Part shown: one piece after another, positions 54,327 to 63,393 of the stretch
How the letters are laid out: every line of letters starts with the position of its first letter
Position numbering within the stretch: the stretch's first letter is position 1
NCBI GenBank assembly: GCA_946480825.1
Contig: CAMLLG010000011.1
Coordinates: 1 to 64,000, forward strand
Reading direction: 5' to 3'
DNA from: an uncultured Lysobacteraceae bacterium
GTDB taxonomy: Bacteria > Pseudomonadota > Gammaproteobacteria > Xanthomonadales > Xanthomonadaceae
DNA length: 64,000 nt
Position numbers and translations under genes: made by a program
The notes under the pieces: model-generated
What the model was told of the DNA's origin: nothing
The model's database searches: none
The model's input: the letters and a program-made list of their open reading frames with translations, nothing else

Positions 54327-55465
54327 ACCGTGCCGCCGCCGTCCGCAGCATCCTGCTCGCCCTGGCCGGCGCGGGCCTCGTCGCGCTGTTCACCTGGTGG
54401 TGGATGCGGACCTACGAGCGCGTGACAGAAACCATCGATCTGCCGCCGCGCGGCGAAGCGGCCTACAACCCGCTGTACCCGCTGAAGGTCGCGCTGACCA
54501 AGGCCGGGCGCCGCGTCGATGCGCGCCAGCGCCTGGACCTGTCCGACCATCCGCTGAGGTCCGCGGATACGGTGCTGATGCTGGGCGACCCGCGCACACT
54601 GTCGGCGCCGGAAGTCGACGGCCTGCTCGCCTGGGTCGAGACCGGCGGCCATCTGATCGTGCGCACGCCGCCGCCGGGCTCCACCATCGGCGGCGAGGAC
54701 GTGCCGTTGCTGAGCGATCTGGGCATCGTCGCGATGGACGCGGACCCGGTGTGCCAGGGTCTGCAGGTGGAGAAGCGCGAGCATCACGTCGAATTCTGCA
54801 ACGGTCGCCGGTTCTATTTCTTCGACGAAGACGCCGAAGTCGCCGCGACCTGGGGCGACGACGAGGCCGCGGAATACGCCTATGCCCGCGTGGCGTTCGG
54901 CGAAGGCACGGTCGACGTGATCGCGGATCTGGACTTCCTGGGCGAAGAGAAACTCGAAGAAGCCCAGCACGCCGCGCTCACCCGCCAGCTGCTGCAGCCG
55001 AACTGGAGCGGTGGCGGCACGTTCCATCTGATCTACAGCGCCAACATGCCGTCGCTGTGGGACCTGCTGTGGCAGTACGGCTGGCGCGTGATCGTGCCGT
55101 CGCTGCTGGCGCTGCTGCTGTGGCTGTGGCTGCGCACCGAGCGCCTGGGCCCGCTGCGTCCTTCCGCGCCGCCCGATCGCCGCTCGCTGCTGGAACACGT
55201 GCAGGCCAGCGGCGATCACCTCTACCGATACGGCCGTCGCGGCACGCTCTACGCCGCCGCCTACGACGCCTTCCTGCGCCGCCTGCGCCAGCGCGATCCC
55301 TACGCCGCGGCGCTGGAAGGCCCAGCGCAGATCGACGCCATCGCCCGGCGCACCGGCCTGTCCACCGCCGATGTCGACGCCGCGCTGCGCTATCCGCGCC
55401 CCGGCGACGCCAAGGACTTCGTGCTCCGCATCGCCAAACTTCTGCAACTGAGAACCCGACTATGA
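54323..55465 (+). CDS. DUF4350 protein
   Basis: A 380-residue protein with a TM helix near the N-terminus (SILLALAGAGLVALFTWWW) and another at about residues 250-270 (VIVPSLLALLLWLWL). The middle holds a Rossmann-like DUF4350 domain (ADTVLMLGDPRTLS, GGHLIVRTPPPG). The C-terminal 100 residues are helical (LEHVQASGDHLYRYGRRG). It starts inside the previous stop, and its own stop overlaps the MoxR gene start. The function is unknown; the context is a membrane-bound complex with MoxR. Confidence 0.85.
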   Translation: MNRAAAVRSILLALAGAGLVALFTWWWMRTYERVTETIDLPPRGEAAYNPLYPLKVALTKAGRRVDARQRLDLSDHPLRSADTVLMLGDPRTLSAPEVDGLLAWVETGGHLIVRTPPPGSTIGGEDVPLLSDLGIVAMDADPVCQGLQVEKREHHVEFCNGRRFYFFDEDAEVAATWGDDEAAEYAYARVAFGEGTVDVIADLDFLGEEKLEEAQHAALTRQLLQPNWSGGGTFHLIYSANMPSLWDLLWQYGWRVIVPSLLALLLWLWLRTERLGPLRPSAPPDRRSLLEHVQASGDHLYRYGRRGTLYAAAYDAFLRRLRQRDPYAAALEGPAQIDAIARRTGLSTADVDAALRYPRPGDAKDFVLRIAKLLQLRTRL

Positions 55466-56466
55466 CGACCCATGCCGCCACCGACACCGTGCCCACGCCG
55501 CAGCCGATCGTCGGCGAGGCCCTGGTGGCCCGCGCCGCCGCCGTGCGCGACGAAGTCGCCAAGGCCTTCATCGGCCAGGACGACGTGCTCGACCAGATCC
55601 TGATCGTGCTGCTCGCCGGCGGCCACGTGCTGATCGAAGGCGTGCCCGGTCTCGGCAAGACTCTGCTGGTGCGCGCGCTGGGCCAGGCGCTGGGCTGCGG
55701 CTACGGCCGCGTGCAGTTCACGCCCGATCTGATGCCCAGCGACGTCTGCGGCCACGCCGTCTACGACCCGAAGACCGAACGCTTCGCGATCCGTCGCGGC
55801 CCGATCTTCACCAACCTGCTGCTGGCCGACGAAATCAACCGCGCGCCGGCCAAGACCCAGTCCGCGCTGCTCGAAGCGATGCAGGAGCAGCAGGTCACCA
55901 TCGAAGGCACCAGCCATCCGCTGCCGGCGCCGTTCATGACCCTGGCCACGCAGAACCCGGTGGAACAGGAAGGCACCTATCCGCTGCCCGAGGCGCAGCT
56001 CGACCGTTTCCTGCTGAAGGTGTTGATCGACTATCCGTCGCACGCCGACGAAGTCGGCATGGTCACCGCGGTCAGCAGCGGCCGCGCCGCCGCGCATTTC
56101 GATCTGTCGCAGGTGCGCGCCGTGCTCGGCGCCGAAGACATCGTCGCGATGCAGCTCGGCACCGGTCTGGTCACGGTCGACGCGGCGGTGATCGACTACG
56201 CCGTGCGCATCGTCTCCACCACCCGCAAATGGCCGGGCATCGCGCTGGGCGCCGGCCCGCGCGGCAGCCTCGCGCTGGTCCGCGCGGCGCGCGCGCAGGC
56301 GGTGCTGGCCGGCCGCGATTTCGTCACTCCCGACGACATCCGCAGTATCGCCAGGCCGGCGCTGCGCCACCGCATCGCGCTGTCGCCGGAAATGCAGATC
56401 GAAGGCCAGACGCCGGACCAGGTGCTGGACGCGCTGCTCGCCAAGGTCGAAGCGCCGCGGCAGTGA
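55462..56466 (+). CDS. MoxR family AAA ATPase
   Basis: A 334-residue AAA+ protein. Walker A is GVPGLGKTLLV (about residues 59-69), Walker B is LLLADEINRAPAKTQSALLEAMQEQQV, and sensor/arginine segments are ATQNPVEQEGTYPLPEAQLDRF. This is the MoxR/RavA group. MoxR ATPases act as chaperones for partner proteins, here probably the DUF58 product, whose GTG overlaps this TGA. Its ATG 55462 overlaps the DUF4350 stop. Confidence 0.93.
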   Translation: MTTHAATDTVPTPQPIVGEALVARAAAVRDEVAKAFIGQDDVLDQILIVLLAGGHVLIEGVPGLGKTLLVRALGQALGCGYGRVQFTPDLMPSDVCGHAVYDPKTERFAIRRGPIFTNLLLADEINRAPAKTQSALLEAMQEQQVTIEGTSHPLPAPFMTLATQNPVEQEGTYPLPEAQLDRFLLKVLIDYPSHADEVGMVTAVSSGRAAAHFDLSQVRAVLGAEDIVAMQLGTGLVTVDAAVIDYAVRIVSTTRKWPGIALGAGPRGSLALVRAARAQAVLAGRDFVTPDDIRSIARPALRHRIALSPEMQIEGQTPDQVLDALLAKVEAPRQ

Positions 56467-57869
56467 GCGTGCCCGCCGCCACCGTGAAGCCGTCGTCGGT
56501 AAAACCGAAGGCGCCGCCCGCTCCCGCCACCGTGCCCGTCGTGCGCGCCTGGCCGCGTCCGGCGCCCGGCTTCGTGTGGGCCTGCGTGGCCTGCGCCGCG
56601 CTCGGCCTCGCCGTGCATGTGCGCCTGGTGCCGGCGAACGCATGGTCGATCGCGCTCGCGGCGCTGGCCGCGCTGGCGCTGTTCGATCTGTGGCGGCTGC
56701 GCGTCGCGCCCACGCCGGAAGTCGCGCGCAGCCTGCCCGAGGCCTGGCCGATCGGCGTCGAACGCGAGGTCGAACTGCGGATCGAACACTACGGCCGTCG
56801 CCAGCGGGTGGTGGTCCACGATCTGCATCCCGGCGACTGGGATGTCGACGATCGCACTGTCCCCGATCTGCCGCGCGCGATCGTGCTCGCCGCCGACAGC
56901 GTCGCTCTCCTGCGTTATCGGCTGCGCCCGTCGGTGCGCGGCAACTTCCGTTTCGAAGGCACGCAGCTGCGGCTGTCCTCGCCGCTGGGCCTGTGGCGGC
57001 AATCGCGCATCGTCGGCGCGCCGCAGCAGGTACGCGTGTTCCCGAACTTCGCGCCGCTGGCGGGGTTCGCGCTGTTCAGCGCCGAACAGGCGTCGCGACT
57101 GGTCGGCGCGCACATCAAGCGCCGCCGCGGCGAAGGCACCGACTTCCACCAGATGCGCGAGTATCGGGTCGGCGACAGCATGCGCCAGATCGACTGGAAG
57201 GCGACCGCGCGCGCGCGCAAGCTCATTTCGCGCGAATACCAGGACGAAAAGAATCAACAGCTGTTGATGGTGGTCGACACCGGCCGGCGCATGCTCGCGC
57301 ACGAAGGCGGCCTGTCGCACTTCGACCGCGCGCTCGACGCCACCCTGGTGGTGTCGTACATCGCGCTCAAGCGCGGCGACGCCGTCGGCCTGTTCACCGC
57401 GGGCGGCGAACAGCGCTGGGTCGCGCCGCAGCGCGGCATGGCCGCCATCGACACCCTGCTGCGCGCCAGCTACGACCTGCAGCCGGTACCGGTCGCCACC
57501 GATTATCTCGCCGCCTCCACCGAACTCGCGTTGCGCCAGCGCCGCCGCGCGCTGGTGATGCTGGTCACCAACCTCCGCGACGAAGACATCGAGGATGTGC
57601 TCGGCGCCGTGCGCCTGCTGCAGCGCCGTCATCTGGTGGTCGTCGCCAGCCTGCGCGAACGCGATCTCGACGAAGCCCTCGATGCGCGCGTCGACGACGT
57701 GCGCAGCGCCGTCCGCGCCGCCGCCGCCGCCCGCTACATCGCCCAGCGCGCCGCCGCCCACGACCGGCTGCGCAACCACCGCGTCACCGTGCTCGACGTC
57801 ACCTGCGAACAACTGCCCGCCGCGCTGGTGGAGCAATATCTGTCGATCAAGCGCAGCGGGTTGCTCTGA
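56463..57869 (+). CDS. DUF58 domain protein
   Basis: A 468-residue protein starting at GTG 56463, overlapped by the MoxR stop (GTGA). After a Pro/Lys-rich N-terminus and two membrane helices (WACVACAALGLAVHV, ALAALALFDLW), a beta domain is followed by the DUF58/vWA core: RRGEGTDFHQMREYRVGDSMRQIDWKATARARKL, written here as the conserved patch at about residues 220-253. DUF58 proteins bind MoxR partners through a MIDAS-like site. It is the last gene of the operon. The downstream gap of 66 bases has no terminator I can support. Confidence 0.9.
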   Translation: MSVPAATVKPSSVKPKAPPAPATVPVVRAWPRPAPGFVWACVACAALGLAVHVRLVPANAWSIALAALAALALFDLWRLRVAPTPEVARSLPEAWPIGVEREVELRIEHYGRRQRVVVHDLHPGDWDVDDRTVPDLPRAIVLAADSVALLRYRLRPSVRGNFRFEGTQLRLSSPLGLWRQSRIVGAPQQVRVFPNFAPLAGFALFSAEQASRLVGAHIKRRRGEGTDFHQMREYRVGDSMRQIDWKATARARKLISREYQDEKNQQLLMVVDTGRRMLAHEGGLSHFDRALDATLVVSYIALKRGDAVGLFTAGGEQRWVAPQRGMAAIDTLLRASYDLQPVPVATDYLAASTELALRQRRRALVMLVTNLRDEDIEDVLGAVRLLQRRHLVVVASLRERDLDEALDARVDDVRSAVRAAAAARYIAQRAAAHDRLRNHRVTVLDVTCEQLPAALVEQYLSIKRSGLL

Positions 57870-57935
57870 TCCGGGACGACGGAATTCGTAGCGGATTCGA
57901 TCGTTGCAGCGGCGATCCTCCGCCTCGCTTGGACC

Positions 57936-59543
57936 TCAACCCATGCGCATCGCCAGGGCCTGACCTTCGCGCTGCTGCGTCTCGGTTTGAGACTGTGTCT
58001 GCTGTTGTGCGGACAGTTCGCGTTGCTGCGCCAACGCTCGATCGATCGCGGTGACCTTCTCGGTGCTGTTGTCGATCGACTGTTGTGCGGCGCGCGTCAC
58101 GTCTCCGACCGCAGTTCGCGCCCACTCGGACGAAGGATTCGCGGTGTCGGTCATGTACATGCGGCTGCCGTCCGCGGACAGCTGCGCGAATCCGATGCGT
58201 TCCAGCCCCCGATCGCAGGCATCGACGGTCAGTCCGGCGGCGATGCGCGCACTCGCCGGGTGCGGTGCGCGACCGCGCTGTTGGTCCTCATCGTGCAGGG
58301 TGCCGAGCAACTTCGCGTACTTGTCATGATGAGGATTCTGCGGATCGTCCAACAGTGCGCCGCGTGGCGGCGCAGCGCGCGCAGGCGCCGCTTGCGGGGC
58401 CGGCAGGATCGGCACCGCCCGATGTTCGAAGCGCCCGTCCAGCGTCGGGTCCATCGGTTCCTTGCGGCTACGATCCACCGGCCGGCCGTTCTCGCGGGTA
58501 TCGTCGGGCGCCAGTTCATGATCCCGCGTGCGACGGCCGTTCTCGTCGAATTCGCCGGTGCGGTAGAGAAACCGATTGTGCTGTTCCGATCGATGCACCA
58601 CGTTGCGCTGCGGACCCTCCGGCTCGGCACGCTTTTGCAGAAAAGGGGTCTCGCTCAACGCATTGAGATAATCCACCGCCAGATTCGTGCTGCGGATGCC
58701 GAGCCCGTTGAGTGGATAAGTATCGCCTACATCGCTGTGCGCCCCGCCGACGGTGACATGGAGGAAGCGCTTCTGCTCGCTGAATCCCGATGGCAGATGC
58801 TGGGACACCGGGAAGAGATTGCGACGTTCGTCCTCGGCCGTGACCTGCAGCCCGGAGATCACGGAAGGCGGCAGCCGCCGATCGTCGCTCTTCAACGACC
58901 CGGTCGCGACCGGGTCCACCAGCAGCACCGCCTGCGCGACCTGTCCGGGCGCGACCAAAGGCGGCTTCGTGTAGCGGACGCTGGTGATCCAGCCGTCGTC
59001 GTCGCGTTTGTACACCGCGCCGTCGGGATTCTGGATACCCCGTTCATCGACCAGTCGCGCGAAGTAGGCGGCGGTGTCCGCGCCACGACTGAAGCCCGTG
59101 GAAGCGATGCTGATCTGCGTTTTGTCGTCACGGGTCAACCACGTTTTCGATTGTTCAATGAACATCTTGTACATCGCTTCGGCGCGCTCCTGCGCGGTAT
59201 GTCCGCGGCCGAGGTCCAAGCTGTTTCCATCGCCCTGCGTACCGACGCCGGCGACATAGCCAGCGCGAACACTAGGCAACTTGTTGTCGCCTATCAGCGC
59301 AGCGGTTTGCTTGTAAAGACGTACGATTCCGGTCTCATGCGCATCGTCGTCCTTGAACATGTTGTTGCCTGTCCCGTCGAACGTCGCGATGTACAGCCTT
59401 CGATCCGGGTTCGTCGGTCCGACCAGCATCGGTGCCTGCATCTGCGCCAACTGACGCTGGGCGGCGCGATAGCTCTCGAGATCCCGCGCATCGGCCGGAT
59501 AGACCTCGACATCGTCGTCTTTGCGCGGCTTGCGGTCCGTCAT
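57936..59543 (-). CDS. DUF2235 lipase effector with C-terminal XVIPCD (X-Tfe candidate)
   Basis: A 535-residue protein. DUF2235, the Tle1-like alpha/beta-hydrolase family, covers about residues 45-330: FDGTGNN (55-61), nucleophile Ser152 in GFSRGAD, then Asp210 in LLVDPVATG and His269 in GGAHSDVGD. Residues 398-495 (from DDPQNPHHDKYAKLL to about TAIDRA) match the pattern of the XVIPCD, which binds the T4SS coupling protein in Xanthomonas killing systems: HP..HD motifs, GLERIGFAQLSADGSRMY, Gln-rich tail. No signal peptide is present, as expected. A GGAG site precedes ATG 59543. Phospholipase killing of rivals is the likely role. Confidence 0.85.
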   Translation of the reverse strand: MTDRKPRKDDDVEVYPADARDLESYRAAQRQLAQMQAPMLVGPTNPDRRLYIATFDGTGNNMFKDDDAHETGIVRLYKQTAALIGDNKLPSVRAGYVAGVGTQGDGNSLDLGRGHTAQERAEAMYKMFIEQSKTWLTRDDKTQISIASTGFSRGADTAAYFARLVDERGIQNPDGAVYKRDDDGWITSVRYTKPPLVAPGQVAQAVLLVDPVATGSLKSDDRRLPPSVISGLQVTAEDERRNLFPVSQHLPSGFSEQKRFLHVTVGGAHSDVGDTYPLNGLGIRSTNLAVDYLNALSETPFLQKRAEPEGPQRNVVHRSEQHNRFLYRTGEFDENGRRTRDHELAPDDTRENGRPVDRSRKEPMDPTLDGRFEHRAVPILPAPQAAPARAAPPRGALLDDPQNPHHDKYAKLLGTLHDEDQQRGRAPHPASARIAAGLTVDACDRGLERIGFAQLSADGSRMYMTDTANPSSEWARTAVGDVTRAAQQSIDNSTEKVTAIDRALAQQRELSAQQQTQSQTETQQREGQALAMRMG

Positions 59544-59559
59544 CGAATCGCTCCGAGGA

Positions 59560-60186
59560 TCAGTAGGTATGGCTGTAGACCTTGATCAGGTCGTTCGCGA
59601 AATCGCTGTAGCGGTTGCCGGGGATGCGCAGATGCCTGAGCGGAATATGGGTCCGGGTATAGACATTGATCGTTCTATCGTCGATTTCGAGGATGATGTG
59701 CGTATTGCCGATGCCGATCTCTTCCGGAATGTCCTCGCGTTTGACGTTGTGACGGATCAATCCATCTCCGAAAATCTCGGCGATATCCACTTCAGCCTGA
59801 AGCTCGCTTCCATCCTTGCTGCGCCAGCGCACCTGCGCCGGCGGTACGGTGCGTGGAACCGGACCGTAGAGCGCGCCCAGCACATTTTCGTATTCATCCG
59901 GAAAGCTGGGTGCCGACGATGTCGGACCATCGTTACCGAATTCGAAGCCGCTGTAACGGATACTGCACCACTGGGTTTCAAAGCACAGCGTCTGAAAGTA
60001 AAGGTGCCGGAAAAACAGCGGCCAGTCCGCGACGGTGCCGGTGTAGGGGCGATCGGGGGCGGCATCTTGTGCGGTGGGCGTATTCATGGCGGAGGAGCAT
60101 CCTGAAAGCGACAGTGCGAACAACACGGCAAGACGATACAGGGCGGTGGTGCAGGATCGATACGGGACTGAGACGGGCGGGGGCAT
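59560..60186 (-). CDS. Lipoprotein, probable immunity protein of the effector
   Basis: A 208-residue protein. The second of two ATGs (60186) has GGAG 6 nt upstream; the first touches the GGAG. Its signal peptide ends in LSLSGC, a lipobox with Cys30, so it is anchored in the envelope, which is where lipase effectors meet immunity proteins. The rest is a soluble domain with alternating aromatic and acidic residues (FEFGNDG, DDRTINVYTRTHIP). The gene lies 16 nt upstream of the effector, the usual order of X-Tfi/X-Tfe pairs. I recognise no family. The pairing and the lipidation support the immunity role. Confidence 0.75.
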   Translation of the reverse strand: MPPPVSVPYRSCTTALYRLAVLFALSLSGCSSAMNTPTAQDAAPDRPYTGTVADWPLFFRHLYFQTLCFETQWCSIRYSGFEFGNDGPTSSAPSFPDEYENVLGALYGPVPRTVPPAQVRWRSKDGSELQAEVDIAEIFGDGLIRHNVKREDIPEEIGIGNTHIILEIDDRTINVYTRTHIPLRHLRIPGNRYSDFANDLIKVYSHTY

Positions 60187-60213
60187 CGGCATCTCCTTTT
60201 GGCGGCCCCGACT

Positions 60214-60426
60214 CTACGTAGTCCGATCGAACCGCGCAATGCGCAGCAGAATGCGCGTCATCCGCTGCGCCATGAATGGTGCCGGCATGGCGATCGATTT
60301 CGGGCAGCACGCTTCGGGCATCACGTTCTGCTGATTGGTCCACGCGAACCAGAAAAATGAGGTCATGTCGCCGTTCTCTTCCGACCATAGGTCGAGCAAC
60401 GGGTCTTCTCTGATTTCTTGAACCAT
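60214..60426 (-). CDS. Possible small protein (70 aa) upstream of the immunity gene
   Basis: A 70-codon frame from ATG 60426 ends 27 nt before the immunity gene. The first half (MVQEIREDPLLDLWSEENGD) is acidic and helical, the second half hydrophobic and basic with MTSFFWFAWTNQQ. There is no clear ribosome site. It could be a further immunity or accessory protein, or a leftover of a duplicated pair. Confidence 0.35.
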   Translation of the reverse strand: MVQEIREDPLLDLWSEENGDMTSFFWFAWTNQQNVMPEACCPKSIAMPAPFMAQRMTRILLRIARFDRTT

Positions 60427-60679
60427 ATCGTAACTTTCTGTTGTTGACAATGCAGAATTTCGGATGCGCTTCGCCGGGAACTCTGGATGACGGTTGCCTG
60501 CCCGCGGATGTGGAAACCTGAAAGCCTTTTGGCAGATACTCTAGGCAGCATCCGTCCGCACGCCCGAGGCCTTCATCATGCGTCTCGTCCTCTGCCCGCT
60601 ACGACTCGCGACCGGTGCCGGCCGAAAAAATATCCCGCAGGCGCGCCGGAAAGTGCGACCAATCGCAGTGGAGCGCTTC

Positions 60680-61192
60680 ATGCACTGGCTCAAGAACTTA
60701 CTGACATGCAAACCCGCCGCCGAACGCGTCGACGATCCGACACCGCCGGATCTCGCCCTCTACCGGCTGATTCCGCCGTGTGCCTCCGACGCGATCGGGC
60801 GCTGGGCCAAGGGTTTCCCCGACTATCCCGAGATCGTCGGCCATTCGCTGCTCGGACATTTCTTCCTGCGCGATCCGGCGACCGACGACTACATCGTGCT
60901 GCATCCGTTCCAGTGGTCGGCGAAGTCCTACGGCAGCCACGCGTCGGTCGAAGCGTTCGAGCGCGATGTCCTGCAGGAGCCCGGCTTCTCGCAGTACGTG
61001 CTGCGTGCGGAGCACGTCGCCGCGATCCATCGACGGCTGGGCGCGCCGGGCGACGACGCGATCTACATTCCCGAGCCGTATCCGTTCCTCGGCGGCAGCG
61101 AGGCGCCGGAGACCTACGCCATCGGCGACGTGTGGGTGTTCATGGATATCGTCGCGCGGATGGGTGGGCTGGAAGACGGCGACGCAGAATGA
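60680..61192 (+). CDS. DUF1851 (Tdi1-like immunity) protein
   Basis: A 170-residue protein starting at ATG 60680 with GGAG 6 nt upstream; the longer reading frame upstream has no family similarity. [24 protein letters not shown] (about residues 55-78, domain core) is the DUF1851 pattern seen in immunity proteins against secreted DNase or ADP-ribosyl effectors, as in Tdi1. The [25 protein letters not shown] end agrees. No toxin gene lies next to it; it may be an orphan immunity gene in a region where competition genes collect. Confidence 0.65.
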   Translation: MHWLKNLLTCKPAAERVDDPTPPDLALYRLIPPCASDAIGRWAKGFPDYPEIVGHSLLGHFFLRDPATDDYIVLHPFQWSAKSYGSHASVEAFERDVLQEPGFSQYVLRAEHVAAIHRRLGAPGDDAIYIPEPYPFLGGSEAPETYAIGDVWVFMDIVARMGGLEDGDAE

Positions 61193-61275
61193 CGGCGGCA
61201 TCGTCGTCGGCGCGCATGTCGGCGACGCACGATAATGGCGTGGCCCGACGGCGACGCAGCGAACGGAGGATTCCC

Positions 61276-61755
61276 ATGGCACGAATCGCGAAGAACATCA
61301 CTGCCAAGTCGGCAAAGACCACGACCCAAGGATTCACCGCCGAAGAGAAGGCGGCCATGCAGGCGCGCGCCCGCGAGATGAAGGCCGAAGCGCGCGCCGG
61401 CAGGGACCGGGCGGCCGGCGAAAAAGACGTCCTCGCGAAGATCGCCGAGATGCCGGCGCCGGAACGCGCGATGGCCCGTCGGCTGCACGACATCATCACC
61501 GCGAATGCGCCGATGCTCATGCCGAAGACCTGGTACGGCATGCCCGCCTACGCCCGCGACGGCAAGGTCGTCTGTTTCTTCCAGAGCGCGCGCAAATTCG
61601 ACACCCGCTACGCAACGCTCGGATTCAGCGATCAGGCCGCGCTCGACGACGGCGACCTGTGGCCGACGGCGTTCGCGCTGAAGGCGCTGTCGCCGGCCGA
61701 CGAAGCGAAGATCGCTGCGCTGGTGCGGCGGGCGGTGGGCGGATCGATCGCGTAG
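61276..61755 (+). CDS. DUF1801-like protein
   Basis: A 159-residue protein; GGAGGATTCCC before ATG 61276 is a strong site. The first 50 residues are Lys/Ala-rich and probably disordered ([15 protein letters not shown]). Residues 90-159 hold [37 protein letters not shown], the pattern of the DUF1801/YdhG-like family (a small alpha/beta fold, substrate unknown). Its TAG stop is part of the GTAGGAGC repeat head at 61752. Confidence 0.78.
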   Translation: MARIAKNITAKSAKTTTQGFTAEEKAAMQARAREMKAEARAGRDRAAGEKDVLAKIAEMPAPERAMARRLHDIITANAPMLMPKTWYGMPAYARDGKVVCFFQSARKFDTRYATLGFSDQAALDDGDLWPTAFALKALSPADEAKIAALVRRAVGGSIA

Positions 61756-61775
61756 GAGCAGGCGGGCGCCTGCGA
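61752..61775. repeat. Half-copy of the GTAGGAGC dispersed repeat
   Basis: GTAGGAGCAGGCGGGCGCCT begins like the arms at 24841 and 26320; the inner 6-bp stem GCAGGC/GCCTGC has a 4-nt loop. There is no distal arm. It sits between the convergent genes and may terminate both. Confidence 0.6.
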
Positions 61776-62207
61776 TCAGGGCGCGGTCCTGTCGTCGACG
61801 CGGGTCGCGTCGGAATCGATCCGCATGCCGGTGATCTCCTGCGACGAGGTCAGCGTTCGGCCGTCTGCGGAGACGGCGAGCGCGACCTGCGCGGTGTCGC
61901 CGTCGGCGAACACGTAGATCGCCTGCATGGCCTGCCGCGTCGGGTCGGTGGCCTGGATGCGATAGGCATGGCGGAAGATCTTGCCGTCGGGATGGATCAG
62001 CGTGTACGGGCCCTGGCCGGAAGCGGCATCGATGGGGCCGTAGTACAGGTGATCGTTCGAAACGGTCGCCCAGTGCCCGACCAGACGCGATGCCGGATCG
62101 CCATGCGCGGACAGGTCCGCCGCCGGTCGCGAGCAGCCGATGACAGCGAACGACAGGGCGAGCAGCACGGCGGCGCGCACGCGCATTCTCCGGCGTCGGT
62201 CGTTCAT
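61776..62207 (-). CDS. Hypothetical lipoprotein (143 aa)
   Basis: A 143-residue protein whose ATG 62207 overlaps the upstream stop (ATGA). After an Arg-rich start, the hydrophobic stretch ends in AVIGC, the lipobox. The mature part of about 120 residues is beta-rich (HWATVSNDHLYYGP, TLIHPDGKIFRHAYRI) and may bind a ligand like a calycin. I recognise no family. It is coupled to the small membrane protein encoded at 62204. Confidence 0.7.
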   Translation of the reverse strand: MNDRRRRMRVRAAVLLALSFAVIGCSRPAADLSAHGDPASRLVGHWATVSNDHLYYGPIDAASGQGPYTLIHPDGKIFRHAYRIQATDPTRQAMQAIYVFADGDTAQVALAVSADGRTLTSSQEITGMRIDSDATRVDDRTAP

Positions 62208-62530
62208 TCGTTGGCGGATGCGCGCGTCGCGCGGCACAGCCCCCACACCACCGTCACCAGACCGCCCATCGACAGCACGTTCAGCACGACGCGCGCCGAG
62301 GTCAGCGCGGAGAGTCGTGCGTGCAGCGCATCGTCCGCGGTCTGGATCCATACGGTCTGCAGGATCGACAGCCCGAGGCCGGCGAACGCGGCGGCGAGCA
62401 TGACCGCGATTCCGATCAGGCCGAACCGGCGTCCCGTGCCCGGCCGCGCGTTGGTGAGCAGCAGGACCAGCGCCAGCGAGAGTCCGAAGAGTTCGGGCAG
62501 CGCGAACGACAACATCGTGAGCCATTGCAT
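62204..62530 (-). CDS. Small membrane protein (108 aa)
   Basis: A 108-residue protein with three membrane helices (LPELFGLSLALVLLLT; GLIGIAVMLAAAFAGLGLSIL; VLNVLSMGGLVTVVWGL). It is translationally coupled to the lipoprotein at 61776, so the two probably act together. It lies 13 nt after aroE on the same strand. Function is unknown. Confidence 0.7.
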   Translation of the reverse strand: MQWLTMLSFALPELFGLSLALVLLLTNARPGTGRRFGLIGIAVMLAAAFAGLGLSILQTVWIQTADDALHARLSALTSARVVLNVLSMGGLVTVVWGLCRATRASANE

Positions 62531-62543
62531 GCGTGCGTTCCGG

Positions 62544-63383
62544 TCAGTCGGCGGTGATCAGCGCGGCGTGCCGCGCCTGCAGCTCGGCGTACACCGGATC
62601 GGTGTCCGGGCGCGCGCCGTGCCAGAGGAAGAAACTTTCGGCCGCCTGTTCCACCAGCATGCCCAGGCCGTCGACGGTGTCGCGCGCATGCGCCGCGCGG
62701 GCCCAGGCGAGAAACGGGATCGCGGCTTCGCCGTAGCTCAGGTCGACCGCCGCGGTGCGTGGGCCGACCAGCGACATCGGCAATGTCGGCAGCGTGCCGT
62801 GACGCGCGGCCGAGGTGGCGTTGAGGATCAGGTCGAATTCGCCGAGCGCGCGGAGATCGTCGAAATAACGCGCGTGCATGCGTCCGGGTTCGCCGAGCTG
62901 GTCGATCAGCGCGTCGGCCTTCGCGCTGTCGCGATTGACCACGAACAACTCGCCGATGCCCGCGTCCAGCAGCGCCGGAGCCACGCCGCGCGCCGCGCCG
63001 CCGGCGCCGAGCAGCAGCGTGCGCCGACCGCGCAGATCCAGACCGTGGCGTCCGGTGAGGTCGCGCACCAGGCCGATGCCGTCGGTGTTGTCGCCCAGCC
63101 AGCCGTTGTCGTGGCGGATCAGCGTGTTGACCGCGCCCGCGCGTTTCGCGCGGTTGCTCAGCAGGTTGCACAGTTCGGCCGCGCGCTGCTTGTGCGGCAG
63201 GGTGACGTTCGCGCCCACGCCGCCGCTCTTCGCGAACGACGACAGCGCCGCCGCGAAATCGCCGGGCGCGCATTCGATCGCGACGTAATCGAGATCGATG
63301 CCGTTCTGGCGGCCGAAGGTCTTGTGGATCTTCGGCGACAGCGAATGCAGGACGGGATGTCCGAACACGGCGTAGCGTTTCAT
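62544..63383 (-). CDS. aroE: Shikimate dehydrogenase
   Basis: A 279-residue enzyme of the aromatic amino acid pathway that reduces 3-dehydroshikimate with NADPH. GAGGAGCC before ATG 63383 fixes the start. Substrate residues lie in [12 protein letters not shown] (Ser pair), VTLPHK (Lys) and [10 protein letters not shown] (Asp). The cofactor loop is [11 protein letters not shown] and the basic NADPH patch is [10 protein letters not shown]. Near the end comes [12 protein letters not shown], the conserved Gln-containing block. The order hemB-aroE is on one strand with 10 nt between. Confidence 0.95.
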   Translation of the reverse strand: MKRYAVFGHPVLHSLSPKIHKTFGRQNGIDLDYVAIECAPGDFAAALSSFAKSGGVGANVTLPHKQRAAELCNLLSNRAKRAGAVNTLIRHDNGWLGDNTDGIGLVRDLTGRHGLDLRGRRTLLLGAGGAARGVAPALLDAGIGELFVVNRDSAKADALIDQLGEPGRMHARYFDDLRALGEFDLILNATSAARHGTLPTLPMSLVGPRTAAVDLSYGEAAIPFLAWARAAHARDTVDGLGMLVEQAAESFFLWHGARPDTDPVYAELQARHAALITAD

Positions 63384-63393
63384 CGCGGGCTCC

